A stretch of DNA of 64,000 bases from Aquipluma nitroreducens (GCF_009689585.1 NZ_AP018694.1:3673001-3737000), one strand, 5' to 3'. Counted from the first letter of the stretch, positions 17,908 through 27,900 are shown. The notes: generated by a model from the sequence alone, not told the origin. Program-made: numbers and translations.

Positions 17908-18708
17908 ATGCGCGGATTGATTATTTGTTTATTCCTCCTGATGTCGGGAGTTGTTGTTGCTCAAAATATGGTAAATCAGGTTGATGCTCAAGGTAAAAAA
18001 CAGGGCTTCTGGACAAAGAAGGACGCTGAAGGAAAGCTGATCTATGAGGCAACTTTTAAAGACGATAAACCGATCGGCGAAATGAAACGGTTTCACCCGA
18101 ACGGAAAACTAAAAGCCGTGATGAATTTTGAGGAAGGCAGCGACGAATCAGAAGCTCAACTGTTTGATGAGCGCGGTAAACCAATCGCTCAGGGAAAATA
18201 TTCCGGACAAAAGAAAATGGGTGAATGGACTTATATGCTCGACTCCAAAGTGGTTTCGACTGAAACCTATCAGAATGGTCAGAAAAACGGAACCAGCAAA
18301 CGATTTTACAAAACCGGTGAACTGTTGGAAGAATCGAATTGGCAAAACGACAAGCTAAACGGAATTTACCGGACTTATTTTCAGGATGGAAAAACCTTTA
18401 TGGAATGCACTTATTCTGAAGGTCGCCTGAACGGAACATTCAAAACCTGGTTTCCCAACGGTAGTCTTGAATTGGATGCCATTTATACCAGCGATACCCG
18501 CGATAAGGAATGGTTGTATTACAATCAGGAGGGAGATCTTTTGTACATACTTAAATATGAGCTTGGAAAATTATTAAATCCGGAAGTTCAGTCTAGAATT
18601 GAAAAAGAAAGAACTGGCACATTTAAATCGAAAGGTGATAGTGTTCCCGATCCAGAGAAATTTATGCAGAATCCGGAAGAATACATGCGATTGATGCAAC
18701 TTCATTAA
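17908..18708 (+). CDS. Secreted MORN-repeat / YwqK-like protein
   Basis: 266 residues with a signal peptide (GLIICLFLLMSGVVVAQ). The body consists of repeated short beta-hairpin units of the MORN/YwqK type, for example GFWTKKDAEGKLIYEATF, GEWTYMLDSKVV, NGTSKRFYKTGELLEES, NGIYRTYFQDGKTFME and NGTFKTWFPNGSLE. Such proteins are often annotated as YwqK-family antitoxin-like, but no toxin is visible here and the secretion signal argues against that role. It ends eight bases before the subtilase gene, so the two are probably cotranscribed. Confidence 0.8.
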   Translation: MRGLIICLFLLMSGVVVAQNMVNQVDAQGKKQGFWTKKDAEGKLIYEATFKDDKPIGEMKRFHPNGKLKAVMNFEEGSDESEAQLFDERGKPIAQGKYSGQKKMGEWTYMLDSKVVSTETYQNGQKNGTSKRFYKTGELLEESNWQNDKLNGIYRTYFQDGKTFMECTYSEGRLNGTFKTWFPNGSLELDAIYTSDTRDKEWLYYNQEGDLLYILKYELGKLLNPEVQSRIEKERTGTFKSKGDSVPDPEKFMQNPEEYMRLMQLH

Positions 18709-18716
18709 GTTCCACG

Positions 18717-20360
18717 ATGAAACGGTTACTGATAATTGTTCTGCTGGGTCTGTTTCCAACGCTGGTTTTGACGGCTCAAGAAGCAGCGCCAAACTCGTAT
18801 TGGGTTCAACTGAAAGACAAAAAGGGAACGCCTTACCTGATTAATCAGCCTGAAGCTTTTTTGTCGCAACGATCAATCGACCGTCGCACGAGACAGCATA
18901 TTTTAATCGACGAAACCGACCTGCCAGTATCGCCCGATTATATTGACTCTCTCATAAATCGTGGACTGGAGATTGTGCATACCTCGAAATGGCTGAACGG
19001 CGCAACAGTCAGAACTTCAGATACAACACTGATTAAAAAAATTGCTACTCTTCCTTTTGTTACGATGGTTCAGCTCACCAAGCCCGGTAATGTTCTGAAG
19101 TCGATCAGCAATAAATTTAGTGAGGAAGTATTGAATACGGAATATGATCCGGAAAATTATGGGGACGCGATTACTCAACTTTCTCAGTTAAATGGCCAGT
19201 ATCTGCACCGTCAGGGGTTTCGTGGGAAAGGCATCCAAATTGCAATCCTGGACGCAGGTTTCCTGAATGTCAACACCATTGAAGCCTTCGATAGTTTACG
19301 AAATTCGAATCGGATACTTGGAACCCGCGATTTTGTAGATCCAACGTCTGACATTTACACTCAAAACTACCACGGAATGAGCGTTCTTTCGTGTATGGGC
19401 GGCAATATCCCCGGAAGTTTAATTGGCACTGCTCCTGATGCCTCATTTTACCTGCTCCGTTCAGAAGATGTTAGTTCTGAATACCTGATCGAAGAGGATA
19501 ATTGGGTTGCAGCTGCCGAATATGCTGACAGTTTGGGTGTCGATGTGATCAATTCGTCGCTCGGGTACACTCAATTTAATGATTCGCTGATGAATCACTC
19601 CTATGCTGACTTAAATGGAAAGACAACCCGGGTGACTCAAGCTGCAAACATGGCTTTTCAGAAAGGGATTCTGGTTTTTAACAGTGCCGGAAACGAAGCG
19701 AATAAGTCATGGAAACGAATTATCGCACCTTCCGACGGTGAAAATGTAATTGCCGTGGCAGCTGTTGACAAAGACGGATTTCGGGCAAGTTTCAGCTCAG
19801 TGGGTCCGGCTTTTGGCGGAGCAATAAAACCGAATGTGGCTGCCATGGGGTCTGGTACAACATTGGTGACCAGTAATGGAACTGTCGGCTATTCAAGCGG
19901 AACCTCCTTTTCGTCGCCGGTATTAGCAGGAATGGGAGCCTGCCTTCTGCAAGCCAATCCATATGCAGGCGTTAAAATGGCTAAAATGGCCATTGAGCAG
20001 TCTGCCAATCAATACGACAAACCCGATTCATTAGTTGGATTTGGAATTCCTGATTTTGAAAAAGCCGACAAATACCTGAAAGTAAATAGCGCTAACAAAT
20101 TAAAAGAGAAAAGTTCGTGGACGGTTGCGCCAAACCCATTTTCAGAATCTATTTTCCTTCGAAACCTGAACACTATAAATAATAAAAACTATCTGGTAAG
20201 CATATCCAATCTTCAGGGGATTTGCCTTTGGCAGTCCACTTTCAATTCGGAAGAAACCATTGTTTTGAAGAATCTTGCTAACTTGCCTCAGGGATTTTTA
20301 ATCCTGAGTATTCGTTCCGGAGAAACAGAAGAACTGATAAAGTTGATAAAAACGAGATAA
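18717..20360 (+). CDS. Secreted S8 subtilisin-like protease with T9SS sorting domain
   Basis: 547 residues. After a signal peptide (LLIIVLLGLFPTLVLTAQ) and a roughly 140-residue prodomain-like region comes a subtilase domain with the full triad: Asp179 in IAILDAGF, His219 in YHGMSV and Ser397 in SSGTSFSSPV; the oxyanion Asn326 is in NSAGNEA. The tail from about 465 (WTVAPNPFSESIFL to the end) is a type A C-terminal domain recognised by the type IX secretion system, which cleaves it and attaches the protein to the surface. The short spacing behind the MORN-type gene suggests a shared mRNA. Confidence 0.92.
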   Translation: MKRLLIIVLLGLFPTLVLTAQEAAPNSYWVQLKDKKGTPYLINQPEAFLSQRSIDRRTRQHILIDETDLPVSPDYIDSLINRGLEIVHTSKWLNGATVRTSDTTLIKKIATLPFVTMVQLTKPGNVLKSISNKFSEEVLNTEYDPENYGDAITQLSQLNGQYLHRQGFRGKGIQIAILDAGFLNVNTIEAFDSLRNSNRILGTRDFVDPTSDIYTQNYHGMSVLSCMGGNIPGSLIGTAPDASFYLLRSEDVSSEYLIEEDNWVAAAEYADSLGVDVINSSLGYTQFNDSLMNHSYADLNGKTTRVTQAANMAFQKGILVFNSAGNEANKSWKRIIAPSDGENVIAVAAVDKDGFRASFSSVGPAFGGAIKPNVAAMGSGTTLVTSNGTVGYSSGTSFSSPVLAGMGACLLQANPYAGVKMAKMAIEQSANQYDKPDSLVGFGIPDFEKADKYLKVNSANKLKEKSSWTVAPNPFSESIFLRNLNTINNKNYLVSISNLQGICLWQSTFNSEETIVLKNLANLPQGFLILSIRSGETEELIKLIKTR

Positions 20361-20376
20361 AATTTAATGTTCGAAA

Positions 20377-20433
20377 AATGTTGCGAGTTTCGAGTTCCGT
20401 GTAAACTCGCATCTCGAAACACGTAACGCGAAA
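20377..20433. repeat. Intergenic hairpin repeat, ATGTTGCGAGTTTCG family
   Basis: TTGCGAGTTTCGAG faces CTCGAAACACGTAACGCG, and an inner ACTCGCATCTCG lies between. A reverse-oriented relative sharing ATGTTGCGAGTTTCG and CGCATCTCG lies behind panB near 44.65 kb. It sits between the subtilase and xseA. Confidence 0.6.
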
Positions 20434-20441
20434 CAAAAGAA

Positions 20442-21887
20442 ATGAACGATCAGCAACTCTCATTATATCAATTGCAACAACAGGTAAAAGGTAGTCTCGA
20501 CGACACTTTTTCGATGCCGGTTTGGGTGAAAGCTGAAATCAGCGAAATGACCGTTAACCGAAGTGGACACTGTTACCTCGATTTGATTGAGACTGAATCG
20601 GGAACCGACACCGTAATTGCCCGTTGCCGCGCTACCATTTGGTCATACACGTTCCGGATGCTGAAACCATACTTCGAAACGACCTCCGGGCAAACGTTTA
20701 CTGAAGGGCTGAAAGTATTGCTGCAAGCCAAAGTTGAATACCACGAAGTGTTTGGGTTTAGCCTGAATATCCGCGACATCGATCCGGTTTATACTTTAGG
20801 TGACTTAGCTCGGCAACGCCGCGAAATTATTCGAAAACTTCAGGAAGATGGTGTTTTTGAAATGAATAAGGAACTTGAATTGCCGTTGGTAACTCAACGA
20901 ATTGCCATCATTTCGTCTCCCACTGCTGCCGGATTGCAGGATTTTCTGGATCAGTTGCACAACAACCCGCATCAGTTTGTTTTTTACACCAAACTGTTCC
21001 CGGCGGTCATGCAAGGCACCGAAGCGCCACGAAGCATCATGAATGCGCTTGACCTGATTTTTGAATACGAAGACATGTTTGATGCGGTGGTCATTATTCG
21101 TGGCGGTGGTGCTCAGATTGATCTGGCTTGTTTCGATCAATACGAACTGGCATTCAATGTCGCGCAATTCCCGCTTCCGGTCATTACCGGAATTGGCCAC
21201 GACAAAGACGATACGGTAATTGATATGGTGGCTCATACCCGAATGAAAACGCCAACTGCTGTGGCTGAATTCCTGATTTCTGGCGCATTACAGTTTTCGC
21301 AGCAATTAAATGAACTGGAAAGTCATTTTATAGAACTGGTAAACGAACAACTGGAAGAGAATAAAAACAGGCTGAACGATGCGGCTGATTTGCTCAGTCA
21401 TCTGGTGAATGAAATGATTGTTGCGCAGCAAAATAGGCTAAAGATTGCACAAATTCAGTTGGCCAACCGAACTGAAGCTTTTCTGAAAAGGCAACAATCG
21501 GAATTGAAACAATTGACCATGGGAGCAAAGAATAAAACCAACCGCTTTGTTACCCGCCAGAATCATTTGCTCGATCAATCAGGAAATAAGTTGAACTTTG
21601 TTTTTCGGGAACAAATGCTGAAAAGCAAAAATCAACTGAGCCAGTTTCAATACCTGATTAAAATCCGGAGTACGGAGACCATTCGGGCTGAAAAGAAAAA
21701 CCTGAGTTCGATCCAGGAAAAATTGCGACTGGTTGATCCGCAGAATATTTTGAAACGTGGTTATTCGCTGACCATGCTGAACGGCAAGATCGTGAAATCA
21801 GTCAGGCAAATAAAGGAAGGAGACCTGCTGGAAACGAGGCTGGGCGATGGAACTGCTGAAAGTACTGTGGATAAGATAAAGCATTAG
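20442..21887 (+). CDS. xseA: Exodeoxyribonuclease VII large subunit
   Basis: 481 residues. An N-terminal OB-fold (about 15-110, VWVKAEISEMTVNRSGHCYL) is followed by the conserved catalytic core with ITSSPTAAGLQDFL-like IAIISSPTAAGLQDF, VVIIRGGGAQIDLACFD, ITGIGHDKDDTVIDMVAH and KTPTAVAEFL. A long coiled coil (about 285-430) and the closing KRGYSLTMLNGKIVKSV complete the family layout. With XseB it degrades single-stranded DNA to oligonucleotides. xseB follows 83 bases downstream. Confidence 0.97.
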   Translation: MNDQQLSLYQLQQQVKGSLDDTFSMPVWVKAEISEMTVNRSGHCYLDLIETESGTDTVIARCRATIWSYTFRMLKPYFETTSGQTFTEGLKVLLQAKVEYHEVFGFSLNIRDIDPVYTLGDLARQRREIIRKLQEDGVFEMNKELELPLVTQRIAIISSPTAAGLQDFLDQLHNNPHQFVFYTKLFPAVMQGTEAPRSIMNALDLIFEYEDMFDAVVIIRGGGAQIDLACFDQYELAFNVAQFPLPVITGIGHDKDDTVIDMVAHTRMKTPTAVAEFLISGALQFSQQLNELESHFIELVNEQLEENKNRLNDAADLLSHLVNEMIVAQQNRLKIAQIQLANRTEAFLKRQQSELKQLTMGAKNKTNRFVTRQNHLLDQSGNKLNFVFREQMLKSKNQLSQFQYLIKIRSTETIRAEKKNLSSIQEKLRLVDPQNILKRGYSLTMLNGKIVKSVRQIKEGDLLETRLGDGTAESTVDKIKH

Positions 21888-21937
21888 CGATCATTAAATT
21901 ATTCATCTCAAGGTGACTAATAATATTATTAATGTAC

Positions 21938-21957
21938 AGACGCACGATCGTGCGTCT
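21938..21957. repeat. Perfect 20-bp palindrome AGACGCACGATCGTGCGTCT
   Basis: A perfect palindrome in the xseA-xseB spacer, framed as GTA-C-palindrome-C-TAAC. A sister copy with the same frame (GTA-G ... T-TAAC) but a different centre lies between citE and citF. Confidence 0.8.
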
Positions 21958-21970
21958 CTAACTAAAAAAT

Positions 21971-22171
21971 ATGGCAACGAAAAAAGTAACTTACAAAGAG
22001 GCAATTACAGAAATAGAAGATATTCTGGAAAAGATTGAAAGTGAAGAACTGGATGTGGATGAATTGGCCGAGCAGGTGAACCGGGTTTCGGCGCTGATTA
22101 CCATTTGCAAAGACAAACTACACAAAACGGAAGAAGAAGTTGAAAAGATACTGAAGGAAATGAATCAGTAA
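21971..22171 (+). CDS. xseB: Exodeoxyribonuclease VII small subunit
   Basis: 66 residues, the normal size. TYKEAITEIEDILEKIESE and DVDELAEQVNRVSALI are the conserved helical hairpin of XseB, which winds along the XseA coiled coil. It follows xseA on the same strand, separated by a palindromic repeat. Confidence 0.95.
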   Translation: MATKKVTYKEAITEIEDILEKIESEELDVDELAEQVNRVSALITICKDKLHKTEEEVEKILKEMNQ

Positions 22172-22256
22172 CTTCCATTTCCTGAATTTTGTGAACATCA
22201 GGTGTTTGTCATTCGTTTAGCTAGTGAGGATTATATAACTTAAACTCGTCAGCGAA

Positions 22257-22751
22257 ATGAAACAGATTCTTTTGGTATTACTCTTCATTGGGATTTGGGG
22301 CTGCGGCCAACAAAAAAACAACTCGCAGAACTTACAAAACCGGATTGACAGTCTGGAACTGAAGCTGGCCGAAAGTTATAAGCCCGGGTTTGGCGAATTT
22401 ATGAGCGGCATTCAGGCTCATCATTCCAAACTCTGGTTTGCCGGGCAAAACCAGAACTGGAAGCTGGCCGATTTCGAGATTCACGAAATAATGGAAGCGA
22501 TAGAAGATATTCAGAAATACGAAACTGACCGGAAAGAAAGTCAGTTGATAAAAATGATCAATCCAGCCATCGATAGCATCAATCAGGCGATCAAGAAGGA
22601 AGATCCTACGCTTTTTAAGACCAATTTCACTTACCTGACAAACACTTGCAACGCTTGTCATCGTGCGGCCAACTTCGAATTTAATGTGGTGAAGATTCCC
22701 GACAGCCTACCCTTCAGCAATCAAGATTTTAAAGTGAATGAGCAAAAGTAA
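22257..22751 (+). CDS. Lipoprotein with a single CxxCH haem-binding motif
   Basis: 164 residues. The signal peptide ends in FIGIWGCG, a lipobox with the Cys at about residue 16, so the protein is probably lipid-anchored. The middle is helical, and near the C-terminus CNACH (Cys131, Cys134, His135) is a c-type haem attachment site. Size and late motif resemble small cytochrome c'-like proteins, but the family was not identified. Its 3' end overlaps the chrA start by 14 bases, so the two are cotranscribed, which suggests a periplasmic electron-transfer partner for that locus. Confidence 0.75.
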   Translation: MKQILLVLLFIGIWGCGQQKNNSQNLQNRIDSLELKLAESYKPGFGEFMSGIQAHHSKLWFAGQNQNWKLADFEIHEIMEAIEDIQKYETDRKESQLIKMINPAIDSINQAIKKEDPTLFKTNFTYLTNTCNACHRAANFEFNVVKIPDSLPFSNQDFKVNEQK

Positions 22752-23850
22752 TCTGAGAGAAGTTGCCGGAGTATTCCTAAAACTCGGCATAACCGGCTTC
22801 GGTGGTCCGGCGGCGCATATTGCCATGATGCGGACTGAAATTGTTGCCAAACGGCAATGGCTGACTGAACAACACTTCCTTGATCTGATTGGCGCAACGA
22901 ACCTGATCCCCGGACCAAACAGCACCGAAATGGCCATTCACATCGGGCACGAACGGGCTGGCTGGAAAGGATTAATCATAGCTGGATTGTGCTTTATCTT
23001 GCCTGCCGTTTTCATCACTAGTATTTTTGCCTGGCTCTACAAAGAATACGGGCAACTCCCTGAAAATCAACCATTCGTTTATGGAATTAAACCTGCAATC
23101 ATCGCCATTATACTTGGTGCAATTTTCCCTCTGGCCCGAAAGTCGATAAAGACTATTCCACTGGCAATCACTGGAGCAATCGTGCTGATTCTTTCTTTGC
23201 TCGGAGTCAACGAAATTTACCTCCTTTTTGGTGCTGGTTTCTTCTTTTTAATCCTGAACTCTGCCCAAAACAAGGCAAAAGTTCTCGTTCCTCTGCCGCT
23301 CTTGTCAATTTCAGGAGCGGTTAGTTCGGCTTCAGCTTTTAATCTTTTTTTTATTTTCCTTAAAATTGGTGCCATTCTTTATGGAAGTGGCTATGTGCTG
23401 TTTGCTTTTCTGGATACCGAACTGGTTTCAACCGGGCTACTTTCGCGCCAGCAACTGATTGATGCCATTGCAGTCGGGCAATTCACTCCCGGACCTGTAT
23501 TTTCGGCGGTAACTTTTGTGGGCTATCAAATCTCCGGATGGCAAGGCGCCATTGTTGCAACCATCGGAATCTTTCTGCCGTCGTTTGCTTTTGTAGCCAT
23601 GCTCAATCCATTGGTCAGGAAAATGAGGAATTCGAACTTGTTCTCTGCATTTCTAGACGCCGTGAATGTGGCATCGATAGCCATTATTGCGGCAATTTGC
23701 TTTGAAATGGGCAAAATTTCGATTACCGATTGGCGAACCATCCTCATTGCTGTAATCAGCGCCATTTTTACGTTTGGTTTCCGTCGAATTAATTCTGCAT
23801 TTATCGTATTGGGCGGATCGCTGCTGGGCTATTTGCTGACGTTTTTGTAA
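22738..23850 (+). CDS. chrA: Chromate transporter family protein (two CHR domains)
   Basis: 370 residues and very hydrophobic, with the duplicated CHR domain of long-chain ChrA. The first half has GITGFGGPAAHIAMM and NLIPGPNSTEMA; the second half repeats the pattern in KIGAILYGSGYVLFAF and QFTPGPVFSAVTFVGY. Family members export chromate in exchange or with protons across the inner membrane, but many homologues have unknown substrates. It is translationally coupled to the haem-binding lipoprotein upstream. No ChrB-type regulator is present. Confidence 0.9.
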   Translation: MSKSNLREVAGVFLKLGITGFGGPAAHIAMMRTEIVAKRQWLTEQHFLDLIGATNLIPGPNSTEMAIHIGHERAGWKGLIIAGLCFILPAVFITSIFAWLYKEYGQLPENQPFVYGIKPAIIAIILGAIFPLARKSIKTIPLAITGAIVLILSLLGVNEIYLLFGAGFFFLILNSAQNKAKVLVPLPLLSISGAVSSASAFNLFFIFLKIGAILYGSGYVLFAFLDTELVSTGLLSRQQLIDAIAVGQFTPGPVFSAVTFVGYQISGWQGAIVATIGIFLPSFAFVAMLNPLVRKMRNSNLFSAFLDAVNVASIAIIAAICFEMGKISITDWRTILIAVISAIFTFGFRRINSAFIVLGGSLLGYLLTFL

Positions 23851-24133
23851 TAATGTGAACCCGAATTTTAAGGGGATTCTGTTTAAGTAGATTTTTTCCT
23901 TCAAGCGATGATTTCCCTGGTGTTCCCTCAAGGCAATCACTTTTTATCTGACAAATTTTATAGCTTTGCTCTCGTCGTGAAAGCGATTTCAGCTTCAATG
24001 AAAAACATTATTACTACTATCTGACAAATAGATCCGACACCCGAAGATGGAGTACATTTTTGGTCAGATTCAATGGAAATTCTTTTTATAAGACTAATTT
24101 GCGGTCTGGATAATATAAACGCAAACAAAACAG

Positions 24134-25303
24134 ATGTCAAAAATTTCTTCAAATGCATTTGCCGACACCAAGCCGCATTATAACCTTTTGGACGGATTGC
24201 GGGGAGTGGCGGCTCTTTTAGTTGTCTGGTATCATGTAAACGAAGGCTTTGGCTTTGCCGGAGCGGTCAATGGTGTGGGCGATGGCAGCATAAAGAACTT
24301 CAACCATGGATACCTGGCTGTTGATTTTTTCTTTATTCTTTCAGGTTTTGTTATCGGTTATGCTTACGACGACCGTTGGAACAAAGGTTTTTCGATGAAA
24401 GAATTTTTCAAGCGCCGTTTGATTCGTCTTCATCCTTTGGTGGTAGCGGGTGTCGTTTTAGGTGCCATCACATTTTTCATTCATGGCAGCGTGCAATGGA
24501 ACGGCACACAGGTTGCCACATCGCTAACCATGCTTGCCATGCTTTGCACCTTGTTCTTTATCCCTGCTATTCCTGGTTCGGGTTACGAAGTGCGCGGAAA
24601 CGGCGAAATGTTTCCTCTGAATGGGCCACTCTGGTCGCTGTTTTTCGAATATATCGGCAATATCCTTTATGCCTTGTTCATCCGTCGTTTGTCCACTAAA
24701 GTTTTAGGTGCATTGGTCGTGGTATTGGGCATTGCCCTCACGTGGTTCGCCACGTTCAATATTTCTACCTACGGAAGTATAGGCGTTGGTTGGACCCTTG
24801 ATACCGTAAATTTTCTGGGCGGTTCGTTGCGTATGCTTTTCCCGTTTACAATGGGGATGTTCCTGTCGCGCATTTTTCAGCCGGTGAAAGTGAGAGGTGC
24901 TTTCTGGATTGGCTCGGCTGCTTTGGTAGCTTTGTTCTCGGTGCCTTTTCTCGGACCTGTTGAACCTGTCAGCATGAACGGTATTTACGAATCGTTCTGT
25001 ATCTTAATTGCCTTTCCCATCCTCGTTTGGTTGGGCGCATCCGGTGCTACAACCGATAAGATATCGACAGCAATATGCAAATTTTTGGGCAACATCTCGT
25101 TCCCGCTATATGTAGTGCATTATCCATTCATGTATCTGTTTTATGCATGGCTCATCAAAAGCAAACTTTATACTTTTGGCGACAGCTGGGCAATGTCGTT
25201 GGGTGTAATGGCCTGGAATGTATTGTTGGCTTATGCTTGCCTGAAGTTGTACGACGAACCGGTACGCAGATATTTGGCTAAACGTTTCCTGAAGCAGAAT
25301 TGA
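24134..25303 (+). CDS. Acyltransferase family 3 membrane protein (OafA/YrhL-like)
   Basis: 389 residues. LLDGLRGVAALLVVWYHV near the N-terminus is the signature of acyltransferase 3 proteins, with the catalytic-type His in the first helix; about ten hydrophobic segments follow, and FFILSGFVIGYAY and FKRRLIRLHPL are further family hallmarks. Such enzymes O-acetylate sugars of surface polysaccharides or small molecules. It has no cotranscribed neighbour. The 283 bases upstream carry no visible gene. Confidence 0.9.
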   Translation: MSKISSNAFADTKPHYNLLDGLRGVAALLVVWYHVNEGFGFAGAVNGVGDGSIKNFNHGYLAVDFFFILSGFVIGYAYDDRWNKGFSMKEFFKRRLIRLHPLVVAGVVLGAITFFIHGSVQWNGTQVATSLTMLAMLCTLFFIPAIPGSGYEVRGNGEMFPLNGPLWSLFFEYIGNILYALFIRRLSTKVLGALVVVLGIALTWFATFNISTYGSIGVGWTLDTVNFLGGSLRMLFPFTMGMFLSRIFQPVKVRGAFWIGSAALVALFSVPFLGPVEPVSMNGIYESFCILIAFPILVWLGASGATTDKISTAICKFLGNISFPLYVVHYPFMYLFYAWLIKSKLYTFGDSWAMSLGVMAWNVLLAYACLKLYDEPVRRYLAKRFLKQN

Positions 25304-25455
25304 TCGTCTTCCTGAAAACTAATAAAATCAGGCTACCAATAACATCGCACCGTTCGTTAAAGCGAAACGGCAATGGATACCCACTTTTGATGGTTTATGC
25401 AATATCCTTTGCCGTCTGGCTTTAGCCAACGGGCATAAAATCTGGTATCAGGGAT

Positions 25456-27900
25456 TTAGAATTTCACATTCAATCCCACCATAAAATTAATTCCGGCCTG
25501 AGGAAAGTATCCGTCCATTGCCCAGCGCTGCCCTTCGTAAACATAGGAATAAACCCAGGCATTGTTCTCGTATTGGGTATCGAACAAATTGTTCACCATC
25601 AGGTGTAAGTTGAATTCTTTAGCGAATTTCTGAGTAACATGATAGGTGAATTTTAGATTATTCAGAAAATAGCCATTGAGTTTCCGGTCGTTGCTCGAAG
25701 TATTGTCGATGTATTGCTTGCTCACCGAATACGATTGTAAACTGACATTCAACCCTTTTGCAGCCATCCAGCTTAACTGGCTGTTTGCTATTACATCCGG
25801 AGAAAATGCCAAATCTGTAGTTCCCAGTTTGGTTGCAATTTGTCCGCCATTGTCCCAATCGTCAACATAATCGGTAAAGTCTTTGATTTTGTTTTGGCTG
25901 AGGGTCAAATTCACGTCCCATTTCAACTTTGTGGTGAGTTTCATCCCAGCCATCAGTTCCAATCCGGCACGGTAGCTGTTGTCAACATTGGTCATAATTG
26001 GCGCACCCACATCGTTGATTTCACCCGTCAGGATTAATTGATTCAGGTATGACATGAAGTAAGCGTTTACACCCAAAGCAAGTCGCGAACTGTTGTATTT
26101 GTAACCCAATTCAAAGTCGTTTAACGTTTCGAAAGTTGGCTGTTTCCCTTTTGGATCGGCATCGACATAATTAGCACGATTGGGCTCACGATTGGCTCGG
26201 GCAAAGTTGATATAAACATTTTGTTTTTCGCTTAACTGATAATAAAGGCCAACTTTTGGATTAAAAAATTCAAAATTATGCTTTTGGGTCAGGTCGCGCA
26301 AATCATCATCCAGTCCAGTGATCGAGTAATCTATTTTACGGTACTGAAAATCGGCAAACAAGTTCAGGTTTTCAGCCAATTCGTAATTGTATTTGGCAAA
26401 TACATTGAAATCTTTCTTCAAACCAGTTCCGCGATACCATTCATGATTCATTTCTGAATCACCGGCGTTGCGTGCCCAGATCACTTTACCAAAATGATTT
26501 CCATCGTACACATTATAGCCACCGCCAAAGGTGAAATCGCTGGTTGCCTGTTTCCGATTTATGGAAAATGTCACTCCATAGAAGTCATTATCGAGCCATT
26601 TTCGGCGAATTAAGTCGGAATTGGTTATTGTTTCACTACCAATTACTGGTGGAGTAATCAGGTAATCAGCCAGTTTCTGCTCATTTTTATATTCCTCATA
26701 ATAACCTTTACCCTTGGTGTAAAAACCGTTTGCATTTAGGCTTAACTCCGGACTGAACTGATGAGAAAACAGCAATTGGTAATGATCCTGCTGGTAATAA
26801 TCGACTTGATTGGGGTAAGTGTAAAGATTGTAGGTGCGGTTATTCGAACTGATCATTTCGTCGACCTGCTTTTGCGAATACAGGTAATGATCGGCATAAC
26901 GCTGCATCCCAGCCAAATCGTTGTTCAGACGAACTGAAGGAACGCCATTCCAGGCCTGGTAAGTATCTTCCAATCCTGAAAAAACATTCAGTTTCAGGAT
27001 TGTTTTGTCTGTAAAATATCCTCCGGAAACAAAAAAAGATTTCAGGTCGGAAGATGCACGGTCGATAAAACCATCGGAACTGACTTTCGACAAGCGGGCA
27101 TCGAATGTAAATTTTCCTTTAAGCAAGCCCGTTCCGACACCAACCGAATTTTTCAGTGTCCCGAACGAACCGGCCGATGAGCTGTATTCGGCAAAAGCTT
27201 CTTTGCTGATTGTTGTCGTCTGTAAATTGATTGTGGCTCCGAATGCTGCGGCGCCGTTGGTCGAAGTTCCAACACCGCGCTGTACCTGAATGTTGTCGGT
27301 TGAAGAGGCCAGATCCGGAATATCAACCCACCAGGTTCCGTGCGATTCGGCATCGTTCATTGGGATACCATTTACTGTCACATTGATTCGGTTCAGGTCA
27401 GTTCCCCGAATCCTAAAATTGGTGTAACCCACGCCAGTACCGGCATCCGAAGTCGTCACAAAAGAAGGAGTTAAGCCCAATAAATACGGAATATCCTGTC
27501 CCATATTGTTAGCTCTGATTTCCGAATTTTCTACCGTTGCAAAAGCTACCGGTGTCTTTTCTTTCACCCGTGTAGCCGATACCAGAACTTCTTCAGCCAA
27601 AATATTGTCTTGTTTTAAAGCAACATCCAGCGTCTGGTCTCCAGTCAATTTTACTTCTTTGATTTGCTTTTCGTAACCGATAAAAGTTACTGCCAGCTGA
27701 TAAACTCCTGTCTTCAGGTTTTTAAACTGATAAGCGCCATTCACATCAGTTGTTGTTCCGTTAAAGCCGTTCGAAAGCATTAAGTTGGCGCCAACCAGCC
27801 GTTCTCCTTTTTCAGTTTTCACTGTTCCTTTCAGGGTGAATTGGGCAAATCCCCAAAATACGACACATTGCAAAAGCAATGTCAAAAAAATCCGTTTCAT
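25456..27900 (-). CDS. TonB-dependent outer-membrane receptor, probably for thiamine
   Basis: 814 residues. After a signal peptide (FLTLLLQCVVFWGFAQ) comes a carboxypeptidase-regulatory-like domain (about 20-105, LKGTVKTEKGERLVGANL), a plug domain (about 110-235, IRANNMGQDIPYLLG, RGTDLNRINVTVNGIPMND) and a 22-strand barrel ending in FMVGLNVKF. The gene lies directly behind a TPP riboswitch on the same strand. TPP-controlled TonB receptors in Bacteroidota have been assigned to thiamine or thiamine-precursor uptake by Rodionov and co-workers; the assignment here rests on the riboswitch. No inner-membrane transporter or thiamine gene is adjacent. Confidence 0.92.
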   Translation of the reverse strand: MKRIFLTLLLQCVVFWGFAQFTLKGTVKTEKGERLVGANLMLSNGFNGTTTDVNGAYQFKNLKTGVYQLAVTFIGYEKQIKEVKLTGDQTLDVALKQDNILAEEVLVSATRVKEKTPVAFATVENSEIRANNMGQDIPYLLGLTPSFVTTSDAGTGVGYTNFRIRGTDLNRINVTVNGIPMNDAESHGTWWVDIPDLASSTDNIQVQRGVGTSTNGAAAFGATINLQTTTISKEAFAEYSSSAGSFGTLKNSVGVGTGLLKGKFTFDARLSKVSSDGFIDRASSDLKSFFVSGGYFTDKTILKLNVFSGLEDTYQAWNGVPSVRLNNDLAGMQRYADHYLYSQKQVDEMISSNNRTYNLYTYPNQVDYYQQDHYQLLFSHQFSPELSLNANGFYTKGKGYYEEYKNEQKLADYLITPPVIGSETITNSDLIRRKWLDNDFYGVTFSINRKQATSDFTFGGGYNVYDGNHFGKVIWARNAGDSEMNHEWYRGTGLKKDFNVFAKYNYELAENLNLFADFQYRKIDYSITGLDDDLRDLTQKHNFEFFNPKVGLYYQLSEKQNVYINFARANREPNRANYVDADPKGKQPTFETLNDFELGYKYNSSRLALGVNAYFMSYLNQLILTGEINDVGAPIMTNVDNSYRAGLELMAGMKLTTKLKWDVNLTLSQNKIKDFTDYVDDWDNGGQIATKLGTTDLAFSPDVIANSQLSWMAAKGLNVSLQSYSVSKQYIDNTSSNDRKLNGYFLNNLKFTYHVTQKFAKEFNLHLMVNNLFDTQYENNAWVYSYVYEGQRWAMDGYFPQAGINFMVGLNVKF

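Noticed and set aside
17908-18708. YwqK-type toxin-antitoxin system
   Set aside because: The protein has a signal peptide and no toxin gene is adjacent; the repeats are general MORN-like hairpins.
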